A program made the position numbers and the translations under genes. The notes under the pieces were generated by a model that was given only the letters and a program-made list of their open reading frames with translations, had not been told where the DNA came from and ran no database searches. A stretch of DNA of 64,000 bases, from positions 1,101,501-1,165,500 of the forward strand of contig NZ_AP017378.1 of the NCBI RefSeq assembly GCF_003966735.1. Reading direction: 5' to 3'. The DNA is from Desulfovibrio ferrophilus (GTDB lineage: Bacteria; Desulfobacterota; Desulfovibrionia; Desulfovibrionales; Desulfovibrionaceae). The number at the start of each line of letters is the position of its first letter. The first letter of the stretch is position 1. Positions 34,969-43,561 of this stretch are shown here, piece after piece.

Positions 34969-35657
34969 CTACCTTTGTTTTACTCGTTCTGGCCTGTGCC
35001 CTGTTTTCAGGATGCAGCACTCCGAAACACACCAATACCCTGATGTTCGGCACAAACACCAAGGTCGGTTTCGATATTGGTTACGATGCGGCAACGACCT
35101 CAGGAAACATCCTATTGGGATACGATAGGCAGGAGGCTGTGTGGCTGCCCCTGCTTGCCAATAGAGACAAGGATGGCAACAGCTCGGCAAACACACAAAT
35201 GCTCTTCAAAGGTGAAGAAGGTGCAAATAATAGAGATACCTATTCGGTTCTTGCTTCATTTGGTGCTGACTTCAATGGCAAGGGCGCTGCCACAGGCGTA
35301 GAATCGGGATCAGGCCTAGCCCAGTACTTTGCCACAGGCCTCGCTGCACGCACCTTGGCAGACAAAGGCGGTGCTGATCTGGTCAAGGTTTCTGCAAATG
35401 GGGTTACCCAAGAAATCAAGGACGCCGCGACGGCCCAAATTGCTACTTGGAACAAAAGCGTCAGCCGTATTATTGCCTTTGTACAGAAGGGAGGAAACGT
35501 CGATGGTGAACGCCTCGCCTTGTTGCTCCCAAACACAGGTCTTGGAGATAACTTCAAGGACAAGTACGCAGGAAACCCCATCGACAAATTCAAGAAGGAC
35601 TTGAACGGCAGATATCAATCCAATATCGAGGCTCTTGCAAAAAACATTCAGGAGTAA
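34950..35657 (+). CDS. Hypothetical lipoprotein of the accessory cassette (235 aa)
   Basis: 235 residues. The signal FVLLVLACALFSGC ends in a lipobox. The mature part opens LMFGTNTKVGFDIGYD and then LLGYDRQEAVWLPLLANR, a strand-rich pattern that looks like a conserved but uncharacterised domain. The C-terminal third is helical. AAGGAGGG lies ideally before the ATG inside the preceding gene. Exported and lipid-anchored like its neighbour, it may form a complex with it. I cannot assign a function. Confidence 0.75.
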   Translation: MCRSRITTFVLLVLACALFSGCSTPKHTNTLMFGTNTKVGFDIGYDAATTSGNILLGYDRQEAVWLPLLANRDKDGNSSANTQMLFKGEEGANNRDTYSVLASFGADFNGKGAATGVESGSGLAQYFATGLAARTLADKGGADLVKVSANGVTQEIKDAATAQIATWNKSVSRIIAFVQKGGNVDGERLALLLPNTGLGDNFKDKYAGNPIDKFKKDLNGRYQSNIEALAKNIQE

Positions 35658-35660
35658 GTT

Positions 35661-35861
35661 ATGAGCTATATCGTCGTAGATGTCTTCGAAGATCAGCAAC
35701 AAGCCTCAGTACGCGCCGAAGCGTATCGTCAATCGGGCAAAAACGTGGTTCTCGAGACCTCAACTGAGGGCATCACAGCTAACGACTGCCGGACAGATCC
35801 ATGCACAGCCAAACTCGATGCAGATGGAGCCCCACTCTACATCATCATTGCAAGTGACTAA
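35661..35861 (+). CDS. Hypothetical small protein of the accessory cassette
   Basis: 66 residues with no signal peptide. It has a beta-alpha-beta start (MSYIVVDVFEDQQQASVRAE) and ends in a second strand (GAPLYIIIASD). Two cysteines lie in DCRTDPCT. An AGGAG immediately upstream overlaps the preceding stop region, and a strong terminator follows, so it closes the operon. Not recognised. Confidence 0.65.
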   Translation: MSYIVVDVFEDQQQASVRAEAYRQSGKNVVLETSTEGITANDCRTDPCTAKLDADGAPLYIIIASD

Positions 35862-35864
35862 CCT

Positions 35865-35899
35865 CAAAGTCCCTGAGCGGCAAACTCAGGGACTTTTTT
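35865..35899 (+). terminator. Terminator of the accessory cassette
   Basis: Stem AAGTCCCTGAG/CTCAGGGACTT followed by TTTTT, directly after the 66-residue gene. Confidence 0.9.
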
Positions 35900-35918
35900 A
35901 CATTAATTGCCGACTTCT

Positions 35919-36605
35919 CTACCCCACAAGCCACGCCAAAAGCGGCGCAAAGGCCAGGGCAGGCAGTAAATTCGTCAGGGGAATGCGACGGACCTCCAGC
36001 AGGCTCAGACCGATGCCAAGAATCAGCACCCCACCCGTTGCCGTCAGTTCCGTCATCATGGATTCTGTCAGCCACGGCTGAAGCACGGTGGCCAGTTCAG
36101 TCAATCCGGCCTGATACAAAAAGACGGGGATACAGGAAAAGATCACCCCCACCCCCAGCGCAGCAGCAAAAGCCACGGAGGCGAATCCGTCCAGAATGGA
36201 CTTGGTGAAGAGAATTGTATGGTCACCGCGCAACCCCTCGTCAAAAGAGCCGAGGATAGCCATGGAGCCAATGCAGAACAGAACCGAGGCCGTGACAAAT
36301 CCATCGGTAAAACGTGCATCTGAAGATCCCGAACGGGCCTTCAACCAGTCGCCCACGCTCGTCAGTCGGTCCTCCAGACGAAGCAACTCGCCCGTGATGC
36401 AGCCCAGCACCACACTGAAGACCATAATCAGTGGATTTTTCGTAATTAAAGCCATCTGCATACCGATGACCAACACACACAGCCCGAGTCCAGTGAACAC
36501 GATGGAGCGCACCCGCTCGGGCAGGCGACCACCCGCCACGAGCCCAATAAGTCCGCCAACCACAATGGCAGCCACGTTGACCACTGAGCCCAAAGGAAAG
36601 ACCAT
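35919..36605 (-). CDS. DUF554 (YdfK-type) membrane protein
   Basis: 228 residues with about seven hydrophobic helices. The start FPLGSVVNVAAIVVGGLIG and the central ASVLFCIGSMAILGSFDEG match the DUF554 family, putative small transporters or channels of unknown substrate. AAGGAG precedes the ATG at 36605. The gene ends 20 bases from the converging cassette terminator and is separated from etfA by a hairpin. Confidence 0.85.
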   Translation of the reverse strand: MVFPLGSVVNVAAIVVGGLIGLVAGGRLPERVRSIVFTGLGLCVLVIGMQMALITKNPLIMVFSVVLGCITGELLRLEDRLTSVGDWLKARSGSSDARFTDGFVTASVLFCIGSMAILGSFDEGLRGDHTILFTKSILDGFASVAFAAALGVGVIFSCIPVFLYQAGLTELATVLQPWLTESMMTELTATGGVLILGIGLSLLEVRRIPLTNLLPALAFAPLLAWLVG

Positions 36606-36638
36606 GATAAACACTCCTTCTCGATAACTGCACGGACA

Positions 36639-36668
36639 AGGCCCCGGCAGCATATACCGCCGGGGCCT
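36639..36668 (-). terminator. Hairpin after etfA
   Basis: Perfect 10-bp stem AGGCCCCGGC/GCCGGGGCCT. There is no long T run, so it may be a weak terminator or an RNA-stabilising hairpin. Confidence 0.5.
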
Positions 36669-36692
36669 CGGAAATCCAACTATTCGTTCGAG

Positions 36693-37712
36693 CTATTTGC
36701 CAAGCATCTCATTGACCTTGGTCATGACCTCAAAGGCATCGGCCACGTACAGCACGTCTGCCTTCCCCTGAGCCCAACCGCAGTTGGGGTCCAGGTTCAC
36801 AGCGCGACGCTCGGTAATGAAACGCCAGCCAACGACATGAGGCTCTTCGCCGTGGCAACAGGTTGCCAGCCCCTTCTTGTGCCGCGGGGTGGCTCCGGTT
36901 TGCCCCACCTGATGCAGGTGAGTCATGAAGGACAAGACTTCCTCGCCTTCACCGGACAGGTCCACCAGCGACTTGGACGATCCCAATGAGGCCTTGGAAC
37001 CTTCCAGGAAGCCCAAAATGTGCTGTTCGGCCTGCTTCATGTGTGCAGCACCATCGGCCTGCTTCTTGGTCCAACCAGCACCAGCCACAAACAAGATCTC
37101 GGCCTCGGGGCGGATCGTCTGTTCGTCCGCGGAAGGAGCTTCCACGCCCACCACTTCAGTTCTGGTCGTAACATTCACGGCGACCTCGGTCAGGCTGGCG
37201 CTTCCGGCACAGCCTTCCTCAGGCATGAAACAGCAAGGAGCCACGGTAATCACCCAGGGGCGCTGGGCGCGGGTCTGGGCACTCTCCATGCGCTGACGAT
37301 AATACCAGCGATTGACGACAACTTCGCCGCCGTCCACGGCAAGGCCGGTGCACTGTGTATCCGTGCGGCCACCCAAACGAGCGGCAACACCAGGCAGACA
37401 ACGAGAGAAGCGCGCCGTGGCCGGACCAACCACAAGGTTGGCTCCAGCCTGCTTGCAGATAGCCTCGCAAGCGGCAGTATCAGTTGCGTAGCGGGAGACG
37501 GCATAGTCCGCACCCTGTACGGCATAAAAATCAGTGGCACCGCATCCGGCGACGGAATCGGCAGCAGCCTGTACGGCTTCGCCCACCAAACCCACGGCAA
37601 ATCCACCGCCCAGGCCCTTGGCCAGTGACTTCACGGCAGACAATGCTTCCAGAGCGGTCTTGGAAAGGGAGCCATCAGCCTCGGTATGCGCAAGATAGAG
37701 AATCGTATCCAT
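36693..37712 (-). CDS. etfA: Electron transfer flavoprotein alpha subunit (divergent)
   Basis: 339 residues. ETF carries electrons from acyl-CoA dehydrogenases to ETF:quinone oxidoreductase. The N-terminal Rossmann-like domain has NLVVGPATARFSRCLPGVAARL. The C-terminal FAD domain shows VGQTGATPRHKKG followed by CCHGEEPHVVGW where typical proteins read GISGAIQHLAGM. It closes with LDPNCGWAQGKADVLYVADAFEV, in place of the usual INKDPDAPIF. So the FAD-site loops are clearly divergent though the fold should be intact. GGGAGG precedes the start; etfB lies 11 bases upstream. Confidence 0.88.
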   Translation of the reverse strand: MDTILYLAHTEADGSLSKTALEALSAVKSLAKGLGGGFAVGLVGEAVQAAADSVAGCGATDFYAVQGADYAVSRYATDTAACEAICKQAGANLVVGPATARFSRCLPGVAARLGGRTDTQCTGLAVDGGEVVVNRWYYRQRMESAQTRAQRPWVITVAPCCFMPEEGCAGSASLTEVAVNVTTRTEVVGVEAPSADEQTIRPEAEILFVAGAGWTKKQADGAAHMKQAEQHILGFLEGSKASLGSSKSLVDLSGEGEEVLSFMTHLHQVGQTGATPRHKKGLATCCHGEEPHVVGWRFITERRAVNLDPNCGWAQGKADVLYVADAFEVMTKVNEMLGK

Positions 37713-37723
37713 GTCGGCCTCCC

Positions 37724-38527
37724 TTAACTCTTGATCCAATCGACGATCTCACGGGCGATATCCTCGACCGGAGTATCCTTGACGATACGTGTGTCACGAC
37801 GCACCTTGGGCAACTCAACACTCTTGTAGGTCACGCCTTCGGCACCCACGGCAGCGGGTTTGGCCTGCTGCAGGGCGGGCATTACGAAACGCATGTTCTG
37901 CATGCCCACCTGAGGGTTATTGGGGGGCTCGGGCAGGTTACCCGTGGCCCAGCCCAGAGCAGCGGGAGCGCCAGCACACTTGCTGCGCAGGTAGCTACCA
38001 CCTTCGATGCGCTCGATGACCTCAAAGGAACTGTCAGCGGCGGGAGTAAACTCGTCCACGCCCTGGAACTGCTCGGTCACACCAAGCAACTCTCCAAGAA
38101 TCTGCATCACGGCACCGGTGCCGCGAGAGGCGGACTGCCAGCCACCGAATAACAGCATCTTGTCCTTGTCCAAGGTGGCGATACCGTCGATGGCTTCCTT
38201 CAAGGCGGCAGCGGTGTCGGCGGCTTCAATGAAACCGCTGGCAGGACCATCCATGACCACCAACTCAAAGGGGACCTTCTGGGCAATATTCATCATCACC
38301 TGCTGCAGCTTGGCCTTGGGGCCGATGCTCACGAGCCAGACTTTGGAATCCGGCACGTTGGCGGCAAGGTTGGCAGCTTCAAACAGCGCATGCCCGGCCC
38401 AGGGATCGAGCACTGCAGGCAGCATCATTTCATTTTTCAGCGTCGGTCCCTGCGGACCATCCATGGGCTCCAGGGTCTGGAGCGGGTCCGGGACAATGCT
38501 CCCGCAGACCACGATATGATAGCTCAT
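37724..38527 (-). CDS. etfB: Electron transfer flavoprotein beta subunit
   Basis: 267 residues. It starts MSYHIVVCGSIVPDPLQTLE and has the ETF-beta layout: DPWAGHALFEAANLAA, VWLVSIGP, then LDKDKMLLFGGWQSASRGTGAVMQILGELLG, which corresponds to the AMP-binding/LLGKQA region. A C-terminal extension with VELPKVRRDTRIVKDT forms the recognition-loop area. It pairs with the divergent etfA downstream and follows the ETF:QO gene, so the four genes form one acyl-CoA oxidation unit. Confidence 0.9.
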   Translation of the reverse strand: MSYHIVVCGSIVPDPLQTLEPMDGPQGPTLKNEMMLPAVLDPWAGHALFEAANLAANVPDSKVWLVSIGPKAKLQQVMMNIAQKVPFELVVMDGPASGFIEAADTAAALKEAIDGIATLDKDKMLLFGGWQSASRGTGAVMQILGELLGVTEQFQGVDEFTPAADSSFEVIERIEGGSYLRSKCAGAPAALGWATGNLPEPPNNPQVGMQNMRFVMPALQQAKPAAVGAEGVTYKSVELPKVRRDTRIVKDTPVEDIAREIVDWIKS

Positions 38528-38588
38528 ATAATCTCCTCAATCTTCGGAGTGATACAGTCGGCGAAAAGAACGCCGAAGACTTCCATCT

Positions 38589-40454
38589 CTAGTTTTCAGC
38601 CGAATGCAGACCACCGGAACCGGCTCTGAATGCGACGTTGGTCGCCTCAGGGTCTTTGGGGTCGGCCTTGGAACAGTTCCACAGGCAAGCCCCGCAGTGC
38701 ACGCATTTTTCACGATCAAACAGCGGCACACCACCTTCGGGGTTCATGGCAATGGCCTGACCGGAACAGGCTTCGATACAGATTTTTTCATTACAGGCTT
38801 CGCACACCGAATGATGCTTGAAGATCACATGGTCGGCATAACCGGGGTTGGCCTGTACCTTGCCGCCCATGAGCAGTGCATCCTGATGCGAAATAAGCAT
38901 CTGACCATCCAGGGGGATCTCGGGCCAGCCCACTTTATCCATCAGGGCATCATGCAGCCCCTGGCCTTTGGCCGTACAGTCCTTACGGATTTGTGCAATC
39001 TCCGACGGGGTGATTCGGCCCTTATAGAATTCCTCGATGCTCGGGATGCGTTCATAGGGCCGCTTGATGGCACTGCCCCAATTGAGCTTGCCACCGGACA
39101 GACCCGACATGGCCATGCCGATCAAACCCTGCACAACGCCGCTCTGGAAGCCATCGCGGGCCTTTTCCGCCACGAGAGCTTCGGACTCCACCCAGGAGGC
39201 ACGGCGCTTGGCAACATAGGTCCGTTCCAGGTCTTCCTTGCTGAAATCGCTGCCTTCGCGCAGCAGTTCCAGCACGGCTTCACCCAGCAATATGCCCGTG
39301 GTCCAGGCCTCATCAACGCCTGATCCTGTGAGCACATTGGTCGAGCCGGAGCATTCGCCGATGCGGGCGTAGCCGTCACCAGCCAGGAACGGTTCGCCAT
39401 GCTTACCGGACTCGCCCAGAGTTTTGGCACCCCAGGAACGCAGGGTCCCGCCCTCCAGCCAACGCCAGAGGTAAGGATGCATCATCCAATGTTGCAGATA
39501 GCGATAGGCCGTACGAACCGGGTTGTCGAACCACGAGGGCACGAAAATGCCCAGAGAGGCGGACATGTCAGGATAAACATACATAAAACCAAAAATCTCA
39601 GGTTCGGGAAAACCAAGAGTATGCAGCACCGTGCCCGGCTTCAGGTCACAGCCCTCGGGCAACTGCACGACCATCTTCATACCCACGGCATAATCGCGCT
39701 GGTGCTTGCCCTCCGGCAGGCCCTTCTCCTGGTCCACAGCGTGGCTCACAGGTCCCACGGGGCCGTCGCCAAGGATGGTCAGAGCAGCTTTGATATCCAT
39801 GCCGGGCATAAAACCGGCTTCGGGTTCGCCCTGCTTGTTCACGCCTTGATCCACCAGACGCACACCGGTCAGGCGCCCCTCTTCGAACAATGGCCCTGCC
39901 ACAGGAGTTCCAGGCCAGATCTGGGCCATGCCCGAGCCCATCACCTGTGATCCCGCCCACTGACAGAACTGCCCCATGGACAGTACCATGCCAGGCTCTT
40001 TCTTCAGAAATGGCGGAATCCAGGGCAATTCAAAGGCATGCAGGGACTTGTCACAACCCGGCATCAGACCCATCAGTTTTTCGCCCATCTTCAGCGTACC
40101 GCTTTTGCGGCTGGCACCGATGGGATCCAACAGATAGACGACCTTCTCCTCGGTGACTTCACTGGCCATGGGAATCTGCGACAGGTCGAGATCTGGGAAC
40201 GAAGCACGGATGCCCCGGCCCTTGGTGACCACGCCAGACACGCCAAAGCCGATATCATCGGCACGTTCGTAACAGATAACCTGCGGCGGCATACCGGGCA
40301 TGGCCTTGGAGTCGGCTACGGGAGTGCCATCTTCGTTCATCATGCCACGGGACAACGTTGTCAGGAAACCGGCCACGGCCGGGCCAAAGCCGACGCAGAC
40401 GATGTCCGCTTCCATGCTCTGGCGGGGCACCTCTGGGGTTTGATTCTCGCTCAT
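38589..40454 (-). CDS. ETF:quinone oxidoreductase-like flavoprotein with ferredoxin domain
   Basis: 621 residues. The N-terminal FAD site is VCVGFGPAVAGFLTTL. Central parts match the FixC/ETF-QO geranylgeranyl-reductase-like fold, with LAGDGYARIGECSGSTNVLTGSGVDEAW for the second FAD contact. The C-terminal FixX-type domain carries CEACNEKICIEACSG and CVHCGACLWNCSKAD. It passes ETF electrons to the membrane quinone (menaquinone in sulfate reducers). It lies between the acyl-CoA dehydrogenase and etfB on the same strand. Confidence 0.9.
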   Translation of the reverse strand: MSENQTPEVPRQSMEADIVCVGFGPAVAGFLTTLSRGMMNEDGTPVADSKAMPGMPPQVICYERADDIGFGVSGVVTKGRGIRASFPDLDLSQIPMASEVTEEKVVYLLDPIGASRKSGTLKMGEKLMGLMPGCDKSLHAFELPWIPPFLKKEPGMVLSMGQFCQWAGSQVMGSGMAQIWPGTPVAGPLFEEGRLTGVRLVDQGVNKQGEPEAGFMPGMDIKAALTILGDGPVGPVSHAVDQEKGLPEGKHQRDYAVGMKMVVQLPEGCDLKPGTVLHTLGFPEPEIFGFMYVYPDMSASLGIFVPSWFDNPVRTAYRYLQHWMMHPYLWRWLEGGTLRSWGAKTLGESGKHGEPFLAGDGYARIGECSGSTNVLTGSGVDEAWTTGILLGEAVLELLREGSDFSKEDLERTYVAKRRASWVESEALVAEKARDGFQSGVVQGLIGMAMSGLSGGKLNWGSAIKRPYERIPSIEEFYKGRITPSEIAQIRKDCTAKGQGLHDALMDKVGWPEIPLDGQMLISHQDALLMGGKVQANPGYADHVIFKHHSVCEACNEKICIEACSGQAIAMNPEGGVPLFDREKCVHCGACLWNCSKADPKDPEATNVAFRAGSGGLHSAEN

Positions 40455-40487
40455 GGGGTCTCGCTTCTCGCGGAGGTATTGGGAAAC

Positions 40488-40514
40488 GGGCCGCCCCCGG
40501 ATTGGGGGCGGCCC
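40488..40514 (-). terminator. Hairpin between acyl-CoA dehydrogenase and ETF:QO genes
   Basis: Perfect 11-bp G/C stem GGGCCGCCCCC/GGGGGCGGCCC followed on the minus strand by only GTTTCCC. It may attenuate or stabilise the operon transcript rather than end it. Confidence 0.5.
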
Positions 40515-40520
40515 AATGAA

Positions 40521-42578
40521 TTACATGGGATAATCAAGGGCCTCGGGGATCATCACCCCGGTCAGGGCATTGGCCGCACGATCCTTTGCCAAACGCGCCC
40601 CAGAGAGACAGGAATCCAGCTCCAGACGAAGCCTTGCGAATTCATCCTGGCCTTCGAATTCCGCCCCGTCGCCGTATCCAAACACCAATTCGGCGCAGAT
40701 ACGGGCGGATTCACCAGCCGCGCGGGCGGCCTGGGTAAAGCTCATGTTGGCATAAAAATCCGTCAGGCCTTCCACGCCATCTGCCAGCACCGGGTTCAGT
40801 GGCGCCTGCTCCTTGAGCACAAGGACGTCCTTGATGAAGTAGCGGGAGGCAATGAGCCAGCCCAGAGCATCCGCCATGGCAAAGGTCACACCCTGGCGTT
40901 TGCCATGATAGAGCTTGCGGCCATCGGAATCTTTGGCACCCTGCAGGTAGTTCATGGCCCACAGCCACTGTTCCATAGCCGAAGCGAGAGTACAGGCCCC
41001 CACACCGGCATCAGTGGCGTGGATGCGCTTGAGTTCGGCAATCCACTGCTTGACGATGGCCAGGAACACGGGGTTGCTCATGGTCAGGGTCAGATGGCGA
41101 CGCTGCACGGCCTCGGGGCCTTCGTAAGTGGCCTCCAACTGGGCGTCCATCCACTTGTGGCAAAGGAAGCCGGGACAATCTTCGGTAATGCCGTAGCCAC
41201 CAACCAGAGAAACGGCCTCGCGCATCATGGTCGCGCCCACGCCGGTGTTCCAGAGTTTTGTTCCGGGGTTGAGCACCCCAGCCAGGGCATCCATATAGGC
41301 AAAACGGACCAGATTGTCAGATTCCAGTTCAGCCATACGTGTGGCGTCACCCTCACCCTCGGGGGCAAATTTCAGGGCAATGTATTCTTCCACCTCGGCC
41401 TGCTTCTTGCGCAGAGCCATAAAGCCCTTACGACCGCTCAGGCCCTGTTCTTCGAAAGAACGGTCCTTCTCACGCTCGATGGGATCGAACTCATCGGCAA
41501 GGCGCGCGGCGGCAAAGCCCAGGGAACAGCCAGCCTCGCCAGCGGCCCAGACATCGATCAAACGATGCAGTGAATCTTCCTTCTGCTGCAAGCCCAGATC
41601 GAATCTCGGGCTGCCTTGCTCTGCGGAACCGCCTCGGAAACGCTGACGGTGATAGCGAATCACAGGCTCAATGGCGGACAACAACTTGGCGGAGGTCATC
41701 AGCCCCACAGGGATGCGGGTACGATGAAACACCGAGGCAATGATCTCGCTGTGATTGTATTTGGGGATGATGACTCCGTCCTTGACCTCATAGCCACCAA
41801 TGATCCGCGAAGCCGGGATCGAGAGGTTCATGACGGGGTCACGAGTGGAAGACAACTGGTGCACCATCTTCAGGGTCGGGGCGCCACGATCGAACACGCC
41901 GGGGTCACCATTTTCCAAGATCACCATGCAGGTGCCCTTGAGCCGCTCGTCATCGGATTCCACAGCTGCGGTCACGATATCGGCAAAATCCATATTGGTG
42001 ATGAAACGCCCGCGCTTCTCCACCTTGAGCATGGGCTCCTGCCCATCTTCCCAGGATTCCACACGAATCTTGCCGCCCAGCACTCCGGTATCCACCCCCA
42101 CGTAAGGTAAGGGCTCGGTCAGGGCAAAGGCGGCACGCTTGATCTCGCGGTCCTCACCGGGTTGGGGCGGACAGCACATACCCAGATAAGTATTGCGCTG
42201 GTCATCGGTCCCCTTTTCATGAATGGGGGCCAACCCCAGGCAACTGGCCAGAGAGCCGGTAGCCGCGCCTGCGTCTACCCAGGCCAATTCCAACGCCACC
42301 AAAGACAAAGCCAGGTTCTTAGGGCCTTCGATGAAGCCGCCCTGGCAGGGATCCATATAGATAGAGGTCAGACCGGATTCGTCAAAGGCTTTCAGCAGCT
42401 CAGCCTTACCCTCGGTCCACTCATGAGAATTGCGTTCACCATCAGCCACAAGCCTGGCGACCAAACCGCGGGCAATGCCCCGGGCCGACTGAACAGCCAT
42501 CTGCAGGTCAAAGCGATCAGCATAGCGCCACAGAATCTGGCGGACGTCATCACCGGGCAGCGTGCGTAGAGTTTCCAT
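40521..42578 (-). CDS. Acyl-CoA dehydrogenase (long form)
   Basis: 685 residues, longer than the usual 380-400 or about 600. The ACAD fold is visible: an N-terminal helical part with LALSLVALELAWVDAGAATG, the middle strand domain FALTEPLPYVGVDTG and ITNMDFADIVTAAVE, and the C-terminal helices with GGYGITEDCPGFLCHKWMDAQLEATYEGPEA, which holds the flavin and acyl-CoA contacts. An extra C-terminal helical region of about 160 residues follows. Substrate chain length cannot be read. It heads the etf operon. Confidence 0.9.
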   Translation of the reverse strand: METLRTLPGDDVRQILWRYADRFDLQMAVQSARGIARGLVARLVADGERNSHEWTEGKAELLKAFDESGLTSIYMDPCQGGFIEGPKNLALSLVALELAWVDAGAATGSLASCLGLAPIHEKGTDDQRNTYLGMCCPPQPGEDREIKRAAFALTEPLPYVGVDTGVLGGKIRVESWEDGQEPMLKVEKRGRFITNMDFADIVTAAVESDDERLKGTCMVILENGDPGVFDRGAPTLKMVHQLSSTRDPVMNLSIPASRIIGGYEVKDGVIIPKYNHSEIIASVFHRTRIPVGLMTSAKLLSAIEPVIRYHRQRFRGGSAEQGSPRFDLGLQQKEDSLHRLIDVWAAGEAGCSLGFAAARLADEFDPIEREKDRSFEEQGLSGRKGFMALRKKQAEVEEYIALKFAPEGEGDATRMAELESDNLVRFAYMDALAGVLNPGTKLWNTGVGATMMREAVSLVGGYGITEDCPGFLCHKWMDAQLEATYEGPEAVQRRHLTLTMSNPVFLAIVKQWIAELKRIHATDAGVGACTLASAMEQWLWAMNYLQGAKDSDGRKLYHGKRQGVTFAMADALGWLIASRYFIKDVLVLKEQAPLNPVLADGVEGLTDFYANMSFTQAARAAGESARICAELVFGYGDGAEFEGQDEFARLRLELDSCLSGARLAKDRAANALTGVMIPEALDYPM

Positions 42579-42682
42579 AATAGTCAGCGTCCTGATTGTT
42601 GTTTATTCATATGATATATATTGGTCTCGAAAAAGTTCACGCAAGGTAGAATATTCAACCTTTGGAGTCAACGCCCCAAAGC

Positions 42683-43471
42683 TCATGCCACCAGCAAGAA
42701 AGTGAGACTTGGCGCTGACTCCCGCCTCATCCTTGCGCCCGCAACAAAGGGCAGGTTCCAAGTCTCTGGCAAGGAAACCGAAACCGTAAAGAATGGAGCT
42801 GAATAATGTGAGGCAGCGGGCCAACAGGAAACGCTACGAGCGGGACTGTAACCCTGCCAATAAACTTCCCATAAATCAGGCAGTGGCACCTGATTCGTTG
42901 GATGTATACTATTGGCTGCTGCCGTCCCCACGGGAAAGGCCCTACCGGATCTGGAATTCCCCATCCATGCTCCATGATTGTCGGACAGAATCTTGATTCG
43001 AGGCCAGAACCCACGTCCCTTTTGCATGGCAGTACGTTGAGCCGTTAGCAGGCGGTGTCGAAGCACCTGTGTATGTTCCCTGTGCGGATAATAAAATGCA
43101 AAGCCATCTTGAACCATGGCTGCAGCCACATCACGTCCATCAGCGAGCAGACAGGTGGCAAGGGTTCGGCCGTATCTGTCCTTGCCATGACTGACAAGCG
43201 TCAGGGGCTGCCCCATAACCAATCCTTGCAACGCCGCAGTTGCCTCTTCCGAAAAATATTGTCCCGGCTGACCATCGCGCCCCATTTCGGGAGCATCAAT
43301 GCCCTGAAGACGAACCCAACGGCCTGAACGAAGGCGCATTGTATCTCCATCCGGAACCCATTTCACCATAACGGACCTTTCATTTGCCGCTACTGCCGAA
43401 GCACTGGCAAATGGCGATAAGAGTGCAACAAGTACAAATAAAACTCTATAAAATAGGTGCGTTGTATTCAT
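42683..43471 (-). CDS. Secreted thermonuclease-family protein
   Basis: 262 residues. Residues 1-29 are a signal peptide. Residues about 33-165 are a staphylococcal-nuclease fold: VKWVPDGDTMRL, VRLQGIDAPEMGRDGQPGQ (Asp and Arg of the active site), SHGKDRYGRTLA, and GFAFYYPHR. A C-terminal module resembles the GNxRSxxFH repair-type add-on, but its expected cysteines are missing. The last 40 residues look non-conserved. The gene ends about 100 bases upstream of the acyl-CoA dehydrogenase gene on the same strand. Confidence 0.85.
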   Translation of the reverse strand: MNTTHLFYRVLFVLVALLSPFASASAVAANERSVMVKWVPDGDTMRLRSGRWVRLQGIDAPEMGRDGQPGQYFSEEATAALQGLVMGQPLTLVSHGKDRYGRTLATCLLADGRDVAAAMVQDGFAFYYPHREHTQVLRHRLLTAQRTAMQKGRGFWPRIKILSDNHGAWMGNSRSGRAFPVGTAAANSIHPTNQVPLPDLWEVYWQGYSPARSVSCWPAASHYSAPFFTVSVSLPETWNLPFVAGARMRRESAPSLTFLLVA

Positions 43472-43561
43472 TGTGTTTCACCTCTTAGCGCAAAAAAACA
43501 ATTGTCGGGTCTCGTCATTGTCTGCTATAAAATTGCGACAATTATCCGGGCAACCATATCT

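Noticed and set aside
42770-42900. Cobalamin-riboswitch-like words (GCGGGACTGTAACC, GGCAGGTTCC)
   Set aside because: The blocks are in the wrong order and spacing for the consensus on either strand and lie inside the thermonuclease gene.
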